DNA of 64,000 bases from Sphingobium lignivorans (GTDB lineage: Bacteria > Pseudomonadota > Alphaproteobacteria > Sphingomonadales > Sphingomonadaceae), in NCBI RefSeq assembly GCF_014203955.1, contig NZ_JACHKA010000001.1, positions 2,945,001-3,009,000 of the forward strand. Reading direction: 5' to 3'. This document shows, one piece after another, positions 33,520 to 41,650 of this stretch; position 1 is the first letter of the stretch; every line of letters starts with the position of its first letter. Made by a program: the position numbers and the translations under genes. The notes under the pieces are model-generated. The model saw nothing but the letters and a program-made list of their open reading frames with translations, was not told where the DNA came from and made no database searches.

Positions 33520-34731
33520 TCAACGCGGCACCTCGAAGCCCTCCAGATAGTCCTCGATCCGATCCGGATCGAACATGCGTCCGTCGAAAAAACGGTCCGG
33601 TCCCAAGGTGATAGCGCCTTTTGGCGCCCCGATGGCGAGGGGCTGGGCCAGCGCGCCTTCGACCTTCATGCTCGCACCGGGCATCGGCGCCTCGCTGCTG
33701 GCCAGGGCACGGCGATAAATGTCGGGGCGGAACACCGCCGCTGCGCGCGCCTGCGCATCGGCACTCGATTCGACCATGCGCCACCGCACGAACTGGGAAT
33801 AGATCCACAGCGCCTGGCTCCGCCAGGGGAAGGGCGTCGCTTCACGCGCGAAGAGCAGGAAATCCGGCAGATCGACCGGCGGCTCCCCGCGACGCGCCAC
33901 AATGTGTCCGGAAAGCGCCCGTTCGATGAGGTCATGCGGCTGATCGACATAGGCGGGATGAGACAGCAGGCGCGCCAGCTCCTCCCGGTTGGCCGGATCG
34001 TCGCACCAGCTTGCCGCTGCCACCAGTGCGCGGAGCAGCCTGTCGACCGTGTCGGCATTGTCTTCCATCCAGTCCGTGCGCAGGGCCAGCACCTTCTCGA
34101 CGCCGCGTTGCCAGAGGCGCTCGCTGGCGGCGACCGCCTCGGCGAGACCCGCTTCGATGGCACTGCTGCCCCATGGCTCGCCTGCCGTAAAACCGTCGAT
34201 TTCCCGCGCGCGCATCGCTTCGACCATCAGCGAGGGCGGCAAGACCCTCAGCACCACGTCCCGATCAGGGTCGACGCCGGCGCTGGCGAGAAAATAGCGC
34301 AGGATCAGGGCGTGGCTGGAGAAGCGATGGACGACACCGATGATGGGCTTGCGATGGTAAAGGCCGATCGCATTCGCAAAATCATGGGCGGTCGCGAGCG
34401 GATCGCCAAGCCGCGCGGCGGCGTCCGGTTCCAGAGCCGCCGCAAAATCCGGGTTCATCACCAGCAGGTTGCCATTGACGTTGAGCTTGCAGGGCGCGGA
34501 GAGTGCGCAAGGCTGCTGGCTCAGCCCAAGCGTCACGGCGACGGCCAGCGGCGCCAGCATATGCGCTGCCTGTACCTGGCCATAGACGAGCCGGTCGCGC
34601 AGCGTTGCCCAGCTTGTGTCACGCAAGAGCTCCAGCGCGATCCCTTCGGCCTCGGCAAAGCCCTTTTCGAGCGCGACGACCAGCGGCGCGGCATCCGTGA
34701 GCCCGAGAAAGGCGATGCGAATGGGCGTCAC
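33520..34731 (-). CDS. nasS: Nitrate/nitrite sensor NasS
   Basis: A 403-residue NrtA/CmpA-type binding protein without a signal peptide, thus cytoplasmic, as expected of NasS. The N-terminus RIAFLGLTDAAPLVVALEKG and the ligand-domain blocks CKLNVNGNLLVMNPDF and EIDGFTAGEPWGSSAIE are family features. NasS is known to hold NasT inactive until nitrate or nitrite binds. It begins on a GTG overlapping the nasT stop (GTGA), which favours equal synthesis of the two partners. Confidence 0.92.
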   Translation of the reverse strand: MTPIRIAFLGLTDAAPLVVALEKGFAEAEGIALELLRDTSWATLRDRLVYGQVQAAHMLAPLAVAVTLGLSQQPCALSAPCKLNVNGNLLVMNPDFAAALEPDAAARLGDPLATAHDFANAIGLYHRKPIIGVVHRFSSHALILRYFLASAGVDPDRDVVLRVLPPSLMVEAMRAREIDGFTAGEPWGSSAIEAGLAEAVAASERLWQRGVEKVLALRTDWMEDNADTVDRLLRALVAAASWCDDPANREELARLLSHPAYVDQPHDLIERALSGHIVARRGEPPVDLPDFLLFAREATPFPWRSQALWIYSQFVRWRMVESSADAQARAAAVFRPDIYRRALASSEAPMPGASMKVEGALAQPLAIGAPKGAITLGPDRFFDGRMFDPDRIEDYLEGFEVPR

Positions 34732-35309
34732 GACATCCCTCCCAACAGGTCGCTGGCGGTAATCAGGGCGGCCGCGACGTCGACCATCTTCTTGCCCTGA
34801 TTCATGGCGGTGGTGCGCAACAGCGCATAAGCGTCCGGCTCGGACAGGTCGCGGGTGCGCATCAGGATCGCCTTGGCGCGATCGATCGTCTTGCGATCGG
34901 CAAGCTGGGTGAGCGCCTCGTCGCGTTCCGCCTGCATCCTCGCGAAGGCATTGAAGCGACGGATGGCGAGATCCAGTATGGGCTTCACCCGCTCCTTGCG
35001 CAGACCGTCCACGACATAGGCCGACACGCCGGCATCGATGGCCGCGCCGATCATGCTGTCATCCGACTGATCGACAAACATCGCAATCGGCTTTGCCAGA
35101 GCCCGGCTGACGATCAGCATCTCTTCCAGGGAATCGCGGCTGGGATTGCCCAGATCGATGAGCACCACATCCGGTGCCATGCGCTCCAGCCGCGCAACGA
35201 AAGCCCCGCGTGGCGGCACCACGTGAATGTCATCATAGCCGGCGTCACGCAGCCCTTCCTCGAGGACCGTGGCCCGCGCACCGCTGTCGTCGATGATGAC
35301 GATTCGCAC
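34728..35309 (-). CDS. nasT: ANTAR-domain antiterminator NasT
   Basis: A 193-residue response-regulator-like protein: a pseudo-receiver domain (IVIIDDSGARATVLEEGL at the N-terminus, VVLIDLGNP near residue 52) and a C-terminal ANTAR RNA-binding domain (LADRKTIDRAKAILMRTRDL, then EPDAYALLRTTAMNQGKKM). The start is GTG 35309 with AAGGAGAT upstream; the longer frame lacks a site. Freed from NasS by nitrate/nitrite, it should bind the hexaloop hairpins at 33417-33467 and 30691-30742 and prevent termination in both leaders. Confidence 0.93.
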   Translation of the reverse strand: MRIVIIDDSGARATVLEEGLRDAGYDDIHVVPPRGAFVARLERMAPDVVLIDLGNPSRDSLEEMLIVSRALAKPIAMFVDQSDDSMIGAAIDAGVSAYVVDGLRKERVKPILDLAIRRFNAFARMQAERDEALTQLADRKTIDRAKAILMRTRDLSEPDAYALLRTTAMNQGKKMVDVAAALITASDLLGGMS

Positions 35310-35406
35310 ATGATCTCCTTCGCATCCGCAACATGCTTGGCTCTGAAGTCCGGGAAGGTCAAACCCCCGCCGGACAAACGCCGCGTGAGAGATCACCGGG
35401 CAGGCA

Positions 35407-35614
35407 TGCCGCAAGAGCGCTCAATCCAGCTTGAGCGCATCCCGCACGATGTAATGGAGATCGGTCTGGTCGAGCAGGCCGCTGACATTGACGGCCTGAG
35501 GCCCATAAGCGGCGATGCGCAGCTGCGCGCCTGTGTGGCCTTGCGAGCCTTCCTCCGCGGTGCCGTAGTTCACTGTCATGACACCGCCCTCCCGCGTGTT
35601 CAGTGCCGCCGTCA
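35407..35614. repeat. 208-bp direct repeat, copy 1 (alkaline phosphatase 3' end)
   Basis: Matches 56828-57035 in the same orientation with 8 mismatches by eye (about 96%), offset 21,421 bp. The identity begins about 14 bp beyond the phosphatase stop codon and ends sharply within the coding region. The two copies bracket the catabolic block. Confidence 0.9.
35421..35614 (-). pseudogene. Truncated alkaline phosphatase, C-terminal 64 codons only
   Basis: The minus strand encodes [19 protein letters not shown] and continues through the EEGSQGHTG metal-site motif to the same ending (VRDALKLD versus VRNALKLD) as the intact phosphatase at 56842-58248. Everything upstream, including the catalytic Ser and most metal ligands, is missing. 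The frame runs on for about 48 unrelated codons. It is a remnant, not a functional enzyme. Confidence 0.88.
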
Positions 35615-35820
35615 CGCCGGCCCGCGATGCGCTCCACCCTCTGACGGGCGAGCAGCTGGTGGAGACGCCGCAGCACAACTGGTTCCGGGTGCCCAAGCTC
35701 ACCGAGATGGAACTGCGCGATCCCTCTTGGCTCCCCATAAAATGCAATTCGACGGAGCCCATTACGCGCGTCGCGCTAAAGGAACTTCAAAAATCACACC
35801 TCCGCCAAAGTAGTGATCGG
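35615..35820 (+). pseudogene. Unidentified gene-end fragment beside the repeat
   Basis: From about 35620 the plus strand reads with strong GC3 codon bias as DALHPLTGEQLVETPQHNW followed by FRVPKLTEMELRDPSW. The bias then decays into AT-richer sequence, so it looks like the 3' end of a gene whose body is gone. I do not recognise the family. It abuts the phosphatase repeat, which supports a rearrangement scar here. Confidence 0.35.
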
Positions 35821-35849
35821 TACCGCACCGCCCCCCTCCCGGCCCCCCG

Positions 35850-36362
35850 CTATCCCCGCACGAAGGCCCAGCTCATGATCGGCCCGGTCGCCGTCGCGGA
35901 CCGGCCTGGGCGGTAGGCCGGGCCGAGGCCTGCGGCGATCTCGGCGAAGACGAGTGGCCATTGATCGCCGGCGATCCTGGCGAGGGCGCCGGCGGAGCGC
36001 ATGGGCTGGTGGCGGGGCTGGACCACGGATCGGTCGGCGCGATGCTGCACGGCCAGTTCGGCGCGATAGCCATGTTCCCGCAGGATGTCGGCGGCCAGCA
36101 ACTGGTCCGCATGACGGGAGAGGCCCCACAGGGAGGCCGGTCTTTCGGCCAGCACGCGCTGCAGCAGCCGCACCCGGTCCTGATCGAGGGCGATTGCCGG
36201 GAGGCCAAGGGCACGCGCGCGCTGGGCGAACAGGCGACCGGCCGCCAGCCCCGGATCATAAAGGGCGATCCGCGCGGCGGACGGCCTGTCCAGCCCGCAG
36301 GCGCCCAGCAGCGGCACGGTGGCGGCTGCGGTGACGAAGCCGCGTCGGCTGACGCGCGTCAT
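35850..36362 (-). CDS. Small Tat-type lipoprotein of unknown function
   Basis: A 170-residue protein starting on an ATG that overlaps the cytochrome c stop (ATGA). The N-terminus MTRVSRRGFVTAAATVPLLG combines a twin-arginine motif with a lipobox (LLGAC), so it is probably exported folded and lipid-anchored. The rest is Arg/Leu-rich, with LAERPASLWGLSRHADQLLA in the middle and no motif I recognise. As the third gene of a flavoprotein-cytochrome operon it may help assemble or anchor the complex. Confidence 0.7.
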   Translation of the reverse strand: MTRVSRRGFVTAAATVPLLGACGLDRPSAARIALYDPGLAAGRLFAQRARALGLPAIALDQDRVRLLQRVLAERPASLWGLSRHADQLLAADILREHGYRAELAVQHRADRSVVQPRHQPMRSAGALARIAGDQWPLVFAEIAAGLGPAYRPGRSATATGPIMSWAFVRG

Positions 36363-36778
36363 GGCGCCGCTGGTCCCTTGCCGCTGGCGAGATAGGTCGC
36401 GATCTGCTGCATCTCCGCGTCGCTCACTTCGCCCCGGGGAATGGGCGGCATGTTGCCGATGCCGGTGCGCGCGGCCTGCACGACATAATCGACGCTTAGG
36501 TCCTTGCGCGCCTCCAGCAGCGGCTCGTCGGTGCGGCGCGCGAGCAGGCCCGAGCCCATGCCGCCGGGGCCATGGCACATGCCGCAATGCTGGATGTACA
36601 GGCGCTCGCCGCCGGTTGCGTCCGGTCTTGCGGCGACCGTCAGTGGCGGCGGTGGGGGCGGCGGGCCTCCTTTCACGGCGTCGCTCTTCTGGTCGGGTGC
36701 CTGCTGGCCGCAGGCCGCGAGGACCAGCGGGAGAAGCGCCAGCGGGAAAGCACCCGCAATCCGGACGCGCACCTTCAT
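36359..36778 (-). CDS. Lipoprotein c-type cytochrome, electron acceptor of the adjacent flavoprotein
   Basis: A 139-residue protein: lipoprotein signal ending LVLAACGQQ, a poly-Pro linker, then a class I cytochrome c domain with heme motif CGMCH near residue 65 and the likely Met ligand in GNMPPIPRGE. The ATG overlaps the flavoprotein stop (ATGA). Known p-cresol methylhydroxylase and eugenol hydroxylase pair a VAO-family flavoprotein with a small cytochrome c; this arrangement matches, though a lipid anchor and Pro linker suggest membrane tethering. Confidence 0.88.
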   Translation of the reverse strand: MKVRVRIAGAFPLALLPLVLAACGQQAPDQKSDAVKGGPPPPPPPLTVAARPDATGGERLYIQHCGMCHGPGGMGSGLLARRTDEPLLEARKDLSVDYVVQAARTGIGNMPPIPRGEVSDAEMQQIATYLASGKGPAAP

Positions 36779-38340
36779 GAAGGCTCTCCCGCCTGCGCCT
36801 GCCGGGTCACGGAGCCGATCCCGCTCTTGCCGGGCGCGATCACCCCATGGGGATCGAGCGCGGCCTTCACCCGGTCGTTCAGCTTCCCCAGCGCGCCATC
36901 GTTGAAATCATAAGTGGAGGCGACCAGGTCCATATAATCGAGATGCGTGCGATATTCGCCGTAGCCCTGCGCCTTCGCGTCGGCGACCAATGCGCGGATG
37001 AAGGGATCGACGCGGGCCATCATGGCGGGATCGTCCTTGTCCAGCAGGATGGCATTGACGTTGATGAGGTGGCGCTCGCCAAAGGCGAAGCTCGCCTGAT
37101 AGTCCATGCCATATTCTTTGTAGCGCTCGTAGGTCCGGCGGAACTGCGCCATGGCCGCGCTGCCCGATTGCGGCAGGACCGGGGAGAAGCCGATATGCCC
37201 GCCCCGGCCGCCATGCCAGTTGGCATTCTGCATGGGAAAGGTGATCGGCGTGCCGGTCCAGCCGGTCATTTCCAGCGGATCGCCGCGTTTCCAGTTCGTC
37301 GGCTTCATGCTCAGCGGCTTGAGCTTGTTCATCTCGCGTTCGAGAATGGCATAGGCTTCGCGGTTGATGGTCTCGCGTCCGTAGAGCCGCAGACTGACGC
37401 CCCACCAGCCCATCTGGAACTTCTTGCGGATCGCCGCGATGACCGCGTCCGACAGCGCGCCTTTCTGGTCCGTCCACTCGTTGCGCGTGGTCAGAATGGC
37501 GGCGGCGCGCAGCCAGTTGCCGATCGTCGGTGATTGCTGGAGGACGCCTTCCCGGCGCAGGGGTGCGATGGCATCGATCAGCGGGCCGAGATCGTCCGGC
37601 TTGTCGAATTCCAGGTCCATGCCCATCAGCGATTCCGGCTCGGGCATGAGCCAGAGGCCCGCCTTGGTGACGATGCCGAAATTGGATTGCACGAACATCT
37701 GGTCCCAGGCCGGCCCGAAGCCGAAGCGATAGAGCTGCCAGGTCGGCGAGTTGGTGAGCGCGCCCATGCCGGTGCGGACCAGCGTGCCGTCGGCCAGCAC
37801 CACTTCCATGCCGCACAGCTTCGTCGTGTGCTCGCCATAGGGCGTGTATCCCACGCCCCGGTCCAGCGCATTGCCGATCACCGAGCCCCAGCTGTTGCCC
37901 GGCGTCGAGAGCCAGTGCTTGAGGCCGCGCGCCTTCAGGAAATCGTAGAGATCGTAGAAGCCGACGCCGGGCTCCAGCAGCACCGTGCCGTTCTCCTCGT
38001 CATATTCGATCTTCTTCATCCGCGAGAGGTCGAGAATGACGGAGCCCGCCAGCACGGGTGCCGAGCCGCCATAACCGAGATTCTTGCCCCGGCTGATCGG
38101 CCAGAGCGCGATCCTGTGCTCGGCCGCGATGCGCACGATCGCCTGGATCTGCTCCACCGTGTCCGGCGCGATGGCACCGGCCGGGCGATGCAGATTGTCG
38201 TCGACCGCGAAGGCATCGGCGTAGGCCTCCTGGTCCTGCGCATCGAAGAACAGATTTTGCGCACCGACCACGGCGGCGAAGCTGCGGCGCGCGGCGGCCA
38301 TCTGTTCCGGGCTGGTGGTGTGGCGTGTGGATGACGGCAT
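36775..38340 (-). CDS. VAO-family FAD oxidoreductase (4-alkylphenol/vanillyl-alcohol type dehydrogenase)
   Basis: A 521-residue flavoprotein of the vanillyl-alcohol oxidase/4-cresol dehydrogenase family. SRGKNLGYGGSAPVLAGSV (residues 83-101) and GNALDRGVGYTPYGEH (156-171) form the FAD domain. Tyr90, Tyr463 and Arg464 (GEYRTHL) match the phenolate-binding Tyr/Tyr/Arg triad. His382 in RGGHIGFSPVL sits where VAO and eugenol oxidase bind FAD covalently through His, unlike p-cresol methylhydroxylase (Tyr). The cytochrome partner suggests a dehydrogenase rather than an oxidase. It should oxidise a para-substituted phenol side chain via a quinone methide. ATG 38340 is preferred over the in-frame GTG at 38361. 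Confidence 0.9.
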   Translation of the reverse strand: MPSSTRHTTSPEQMAAARRSFAAVVGAQNLFFDAQDQEAYADAFAVDDNLHRPAGAIAPDTVEQIQAIVRIAAEHRIALWPISRGKNLGYGGSAPVLAGSVILDLSRMKKIEYDEENGTVLLEPGVGFYDLYDFLKARGLKHWLSTPGNSWGSVIGNALDRGVGYTPYGEHTTKLCGMEVVLADGTLVRTGMGALTNSPTWQLYRFGFGPAWDQMFVQSNFGIVTKAGLWLMPEPESLMGMDLEFDKPDDLGPLIDAIAPLRREGVLQQSPTIGNWLRAAAILTTRNEWTDQKGALSDAVIAAIRKKFQMGWWGVSLRLYGRETINREAYAILEREMNKLKPLSMKPTNWKRGDPLEMTGWTGTPITFPMQNANWHGGRGGHIGFSPVLPQSGSAAMAQFRRTYERYKEYGMDYQASFAFGERHLINVNAILLDKDDPAMMARVDPFIRALVADAKAQGYGEYRTHLDYMDLVASTYDFNDGALGKLNDRVKAALDPHGVIAPGKSGIGSVTRQAQAGEPS

Positions 38341-38446
38341 GGCTTTATCCGGTCTGTGCACCCCCTTGCTGACGCCTCGGTGACCTTGCTCGCCCCTCCC
38401 GGTGCGGCCGGCCGTTGTCCCGCGCGTTCAGCAAGACGATCTGTGA

Positions 38447-38462
38447 GTTGTAACGATCGTTA
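38447..38462 (-). promoter_or_regulatory. Regulon operator A (flavoprotein operon)
   Basis: Minus strand TAACGATCGTTACAAC. The 12-bp perfect palindrome TAACGATCGTTA lies 111 bases upstream of the flavoprotein start and runs into a -10-like TACAAC. It is one of five such motifs in the block. Confidence 0.8.
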
Positions 38463-38499
38463 TATGTTCGACGGCTTGTCCCTGACGCGCCCCGGCCTC

Positions 38500-39000
38500 C
38501 TATGCTGGTTTGTCGAGGCGACGTTCGTTCGGGTCAAGCTTCAGCATCTCCGGGCTCTTGAGGGCCGGGTCCCAATGCTCGACGATCTTGCCGTCCTCGA
38601 TCCTGAACAGGTCGAACCAGCTCGTATGATAAGGCTCGCCTTCCGCGTCGCGCTCGGGACGAACGAACGTGAACTGCACCATGTCCCGCTCGGCGACGAT
38701 GGAGACCAGCGGCAGTTCGATCGTCGGCTTGATGTCGCGTTCGGGGCGCGATGCCCGGATGAAGGCGCTCAGGGCATCCCGGCCGCTCACCACATTGGGA
38801 TTGTGCTGGATATAGTCCGGCCCGATGAAATCGCTCACCCGATCCGCGCGCCCGGCCTGCAGGACGATGCGGTACATGTCATAGCACAGCCGCTTGTTCC
38901 GCGCGATCGCGGGATCGGCGCTGGCGAGCATCGCGTCGTGATCGGCCGCGACGACCGGGGTCGTCTGGCCCGGAATCGGCTCGGCGGCCGCGACCAGCAC
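38500..39000 (-). CDS. NTF2/SnoaL-like protein
   Basis: About 166 residues of NTF2-like fold. PDYIQHNPNVVSGRDALSAF near residue 60, YHTSWFDLFRIEDGKIVEHWD near residue 125 and the ending LDPNERRLD are shared with the periplasmic paralogue at 44419-44997. GTG 39000 has CAGGAC upstream and starts 12 bases after the preceding NTF2-like stop; an ATG 20 codons later is possible. No export signal is evident, so it is cytoplasmic. The fold in known members supports cyclases, isomerases and cofactor-free lyases; the reaction here is unknown. Confidence 0.8.
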   Translation of the reverse strand: MLVAAAEPIPGQTTPVVAADHDAMLASADPAIARNKRLCYDMYRIVLQAGRADRVSDFIGPDYIQHNPNVVSGRDALSAFIRASRPERDIKPTIELPLVSIVAERDMVQFTFVRPERDAEGEPYHTSWFDLFRIEDGKIVEHWDPALKSPEMLKLDPNERRLDKPA

Positions 39001-39011
39001 TGTCCTGCCGC

Positions 39012-39428
39012 TCAAGAGGGCTGCTCCTCGTTCCAGGGGCGCGGCCATTTGCGCGTGTCATCCCAATGCTCGACGATCAGGCCGTCCTCGAGCCGGAACA
39101 TGTCGAAGGCATGGCCCATATAGGTCTCGCCCGGCCGGGTCGGGTCGGGCTGCGCCTGTTCCCAGATGGCCACGACATAGTCGCCCTGGGCCACCGTGCG
39201 CAGCAGTTCCTTGCGAGCGGGCGGCGTGAAGCCTTCCGGCAGATTGCGGATGATCTTGACCAGATGCAGGATATGCTCCCGGCCGGAGGGCATGTTCACA
39301 TTGTGCTGGATATAGTCGGGGTGGATATATTTGAGGACCGCTTCCGGGTCGCCTTCGTAGATCACGCCCTTCCACATCTCCATCACGATCGCGGCATTGC
39401 GCTCTTCAAGGGTGGGTTGGTCTGTCAT
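39012..39428 (-). CDS. NTF2/SnoaL-like protein
   Basis: A 138-residue NTF2-like protein. HPDYIQHNVNMPSGREHILH near residue 35, AFDMFRLEDGLIVEHWDD near residue 107 and a C-terminal WPRPW are visible. It starts seven bases after the DUF3237 stop and is followed closely by another NTF2-like gene, so the three form one unit led by operator B. The YIQHN and HWD elements are common to the small paralogues in this block. Confidence 0.83.
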   Translation of the reverse strand: MTDQPTLEERNAAIVMEMWKGVIYEGDPEAVLKYIHPDYIQHNVNMPSGREHILHLVKIIRNLPEGFTPPARKELLRTVAQGDYVVAIWEQAQPDPTRPGETYMGHAFDMFRLEDGLIVEHWDDTRKWPRPWNEEQPS

Positions 39429-39435
39429 GCCTGCC

Positions 39436-39951
39436 TCATGTCAGCGCGTAGTAACGCAGCACATTGCCTTCGACATGGCGCTCGCCCACGCCGATGAAGA
39501 CATGTTTGGTGAGCCAGTCATGCTTGCCGACCGGCGTCTCGAAGCTCGGCTGGCCGCGAAGATAATATTCCTGCTGCTCGACCGGCGCCCCGCCGCGGAA
39601 CGCCCAGTCGCGGATCCGTTCCATCGTCTCGGGCTTGCGGCCCCATAGGAAACCCTTGTTGTTGAGGAGGATGAGCGTGCCGTCTTCCTCCTCAAGCATG
39701 TAGCGCGCATCGAACACGGCGACGTCGTCCGGTCGGAAAAAGGCATAGTCGCCGCCCGAGCCCGGCACGGCCTTGCCGCGCAGGCGCGGCCCCTCGAAGG
39801 TGCCGCTTTCCACATAGACCGCGCCGCGATTGCCGCCCCAGGGCGTGTTGTTGATCATCTGGACGCGCGGAAAGGTGAGCCGCACTTCCATCACGAACTC
39901 CAGCCGGGGGTTGTCCAGGGTGGAGAAGGGTCCCGTGAAGGCGTCAGTCAT
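39436..39951 (-). CDS. DUF3237 family protein
   Basis: A 171-residue DUF3237 (UPF0311) beta-barrel protein. The hallmarks NTPWGGNRGAVYVESGTFEG near residue 35, PGSGGDYAFFRPDD near residue 62 and ARYMLEEEDGTLI near residue 82 are all present, and YYLRGQPSFETPVGKHDWL near the end is typical. From memory, two DUF3237 proteins of Sphingobium SYK-6 (PhcF, PhcG) were shown to decarboxylate a dehydrodiconiferyl-alcohol derivative to a stilbene. That role would fit the stilbene-cleaving enzyme in this block but is inferred. It is the first gene after operator B. Confidence 0.85.
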   Translation of the reverse strand: MTDAFTGPFSTLDNPRLEFVMEVRLTFPRVQMINNTPWGGNRGAVYVESGTFEGPRLRGKAVPGSGGDYAFFRPDDVAVFDARYMLEEEDGTLILLNNKGFLWGRKPETMERIRDWAFRGGAPVEQQEYYLRGQPSFETPVGKHDWLTKHVFIGVGERHVEGNVLRYYALT

Positions 39952-40070
39952 GGGACAGCCTCCGGGCCGGCGCGGCGGCCGTCGGGGACATCGCGTTCAT
40001 GCCGGTCGGGCGGCAGGATGGTGGAACTGGGCGCAAGGCTAGCCTCTCCTTTTTATCTTCGTTGGGAGGC

Positions 40071-40099
40071 ATGGTAACGATCGTTATTATGCCCTGCAA
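40071..40099 (-). promoter_or_regulatory. Regulon operator B with promoter (DUF3237 operon)
   Basis: Minus strand: TTGCAG (40099-40094), 17-base spacer, TACCAT (40076-40071). The motif TAACGATCGTTACCAT (40086-40071) fills the spacer end and the -10. The 308-bp region up to the MarR start at 40260 shows nothing else clear. Confidence 0.8.
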
Positions 40100-40259
40100 G
40101 AGGCGATGCGCACCCTCGCGCCGGACCCGAAGGCATCGTGCGTCGCCCGAAGGCGCCGGACAGAGCCGGATCCGGACGGGCTTTCCGCGCGATGTCGCGG
40201 TGACGCGCGGATCATCAACGGCCTTGACGAAATCGAACGCGCCGCCGCAGATAGCCCCC

Positions 40260-40799
40260 ATGTCAAACCCATCCGACCCGTCCGAGACGCCGCAGACGTT
40301 ACAGTCCAACCTGAGCGAAGAAGCCGAAATGCTTCACAATATCCTCAAGCTGGCAAACCGGCTGATGGCGCCTTTTTCGACGTTTCTTGCCCATGAACAT
40401 CGCATCAGCCTCAACGAATTCCGGGTGATGATGCAGATCGGATTCTACAACACGACCGCGAGTCACGAGCTGGTCGAGCTGACCGGCGTCAATGCGATGA
40501 GTATCTCGCGCGCGGTCGCCACGCTCGAGCGGCATGGCCGCGTGGTCACGGTCCCCGATCCGACCAATCGCCGACGCAAGCGACTGACCCTGACGGCCGA
40601 GGGCGAGCGGCTGTTCCGCGCGATGCGTCCGGCCACGGATCTTGTCGCCCAGTATCTCCTGTCGCGACTCAAGCCCCATGAGAAGGCGGCGCTCGATCAT
40701 ATCCTGCGCACGCTCATCGACACGCTGGAAGCGAAGGACGAAGAAGGTCGCTCGCTGTTCCTGGAGCACACCCGCCCGGATCGCGCGGTCGAGCCCTGA
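40260..40799 (+). CDS. MarR family regulator, probable repressor of the catabolic regulon
   Basis: A 179-residue MarR protein. The winged helix is TTASHELVELTGVNAMSISR (recognition helix), then AVATLERHGRVV with the basic wing PTNRRRKRLTLTAEG. It starts at ATG 40260 without an obvious ribosome site; earlier in-frame starts cannot be excluded. It is the only regulator inside the 35.6-56.8 kb block and lies next to operator B, so it is the natural candidate to bind the five TAACGANYGTTA sites. The effector is probably a pathway intermediate. Confidence 0.85.
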   Translation: MSNPSDPSETPQTLQSNLSEEAEMLHNILKLANRLMAPFSTFLAHEHRISLNEFRVMMQIGFYNTTASHELVELTGVNAMSISRAVATLERHGRVVTVPDPTNRRRKRLTLTAEGERLFRAMRPATDLVAQYLLSRLKPHEKAALDHILRTLIDTLEAKDEEGRSLFLEHTRPDRAVEP

Positions 40800-40852
40800 A
40801 TGCGAAGACGGATCGACATTCAACCTCTGAAGCGCATTGCCTCCCTGTAAAA

Positions 40853-40941
40853 CGTCATGCTGAACTTGTTTCAGCATCCATTTCGCGTCCGAGACCGGAG
40901 CTTGAAGGCACGATGGATGCTGAAACAAGTTCAGCATGACG
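40853..40941. repeat. Perfect 28-bp inverted repeat (REP-like, bidirectional terminator)
   Basis: Arms 40853-40880 and 40914-40941 are exact reverse complements (CGTCATGCTGAACTTGTTTC followed by AGCATCCA) around a 33-base loop. Such arms recur in sphingomonad genomes as far as I know. It lies 54 bases after the MarR stop. Confidence 0.85.
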
Positions 40942-40995
40942 AAAATATTGGCAGGAAGAGTCCTGTTCAACGGACGAAATGAACGTCGATACCCC

Positions 40996-41143
40996 CTAGG
41001 GCTGATCGACATTCAGATGATGGCGTGGCGAAAATGGTGGTTTCTCGGGACCCGGCGCGCAGCGTACTCAAGGTACGTGAGCACCGGAAGACCGAGAAAG
41101 CGCCATTTGCAGTCCGCCAGCGCTGGATGTCGACCAGCCCTAG
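40996..41143. repeat. 148-bp imperfect long hairpin element
   Basis: CTAGGGCTGATCGACATTCAG (split 40996-41016) pairs imperfectly with 41123-41143, and the whole 148 bp folds back: TGGTTTCTCGGG with CCGAGAAAGCGC and GCGTACTC with GTACGTGAGC at the tip. The right end includes the stop codon of the NTF2-like gene, so it may end its transcript. It looks like a non-coding REP/MITE-type unit. Confidence 0.7.
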
Positions 41144-41568
41144 CCCATGCCGCGCCCGCTTGCGGTGGTGACCGGCACGGGCTGCGCCACGTCCCAATGC
41201 TCGACGATCAGGCCATCCTCGAATCGGAAAATGTTCATCAGCGCATGGCCCGGGTCTTCCGGTCCCTGGCGGCCGATGAGGTGCGCGACGGCATAGTCGC
41301 CGTCCACCAGGATGCGCCGCACGTCCATGGTGACGGTGGGCCGGGCCAACAGGCCTTCGAGATGCGCAATGGCGGCTTCCCGGCCATCGGTGACCGCGGG
41401 ATTATGCTGCATATAGTCGACATGAACGTAACGTTCGAAGGCTTCGCGAACCTTCATTTCGTCATAATATAATCGCACGAAGTCCAGAAATGCAGCGCGC
41501 GTGCGGTTCGTGCGGGCGGCATATTCGGGCGTGGAAGCTTCTGTAAGCTCGGCGGTTCGCATGTTCAT
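41140..41568 (-). CDS. NTF2/SnoaL-like protein
   Basis: A 142-residue NTF2-like protein. HVDYMQHNPAVTDGREAAIA near residue 48 and MNIFRFEDGLIVEHWDVAQP near residue 110 place it with the other small paralogues of the block. ATG 41568 has GGAGGATAGG upstream. It is a single-gene unit with operator C in front, and its stop lies in the end of the long hairpin element. Function unknown; cytoplasmic. Confidence 0.83.
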   Translation of the reverse strand: MNMRTAELTEASTPEYAARTNRTRAAFLDFVRLYYDEMKVREAFERYVHVDYMQHNPAVTDGREAAIAHLEGLLARPTVTMDVRRILVDGDYAVAHLIGRQGPEDPGHALMNIFRFEDGLIVEHWDVAQPVPVTTASGRGMG

Positions 41569-41650
41569 GGCCTATCCTCCTCCTTGATCCGCTCGTTTCG
41601 CGCGGTTTGCCGGATTTTTCGATGTGGTCGCGAGGCTGATGTCAGCTCGA

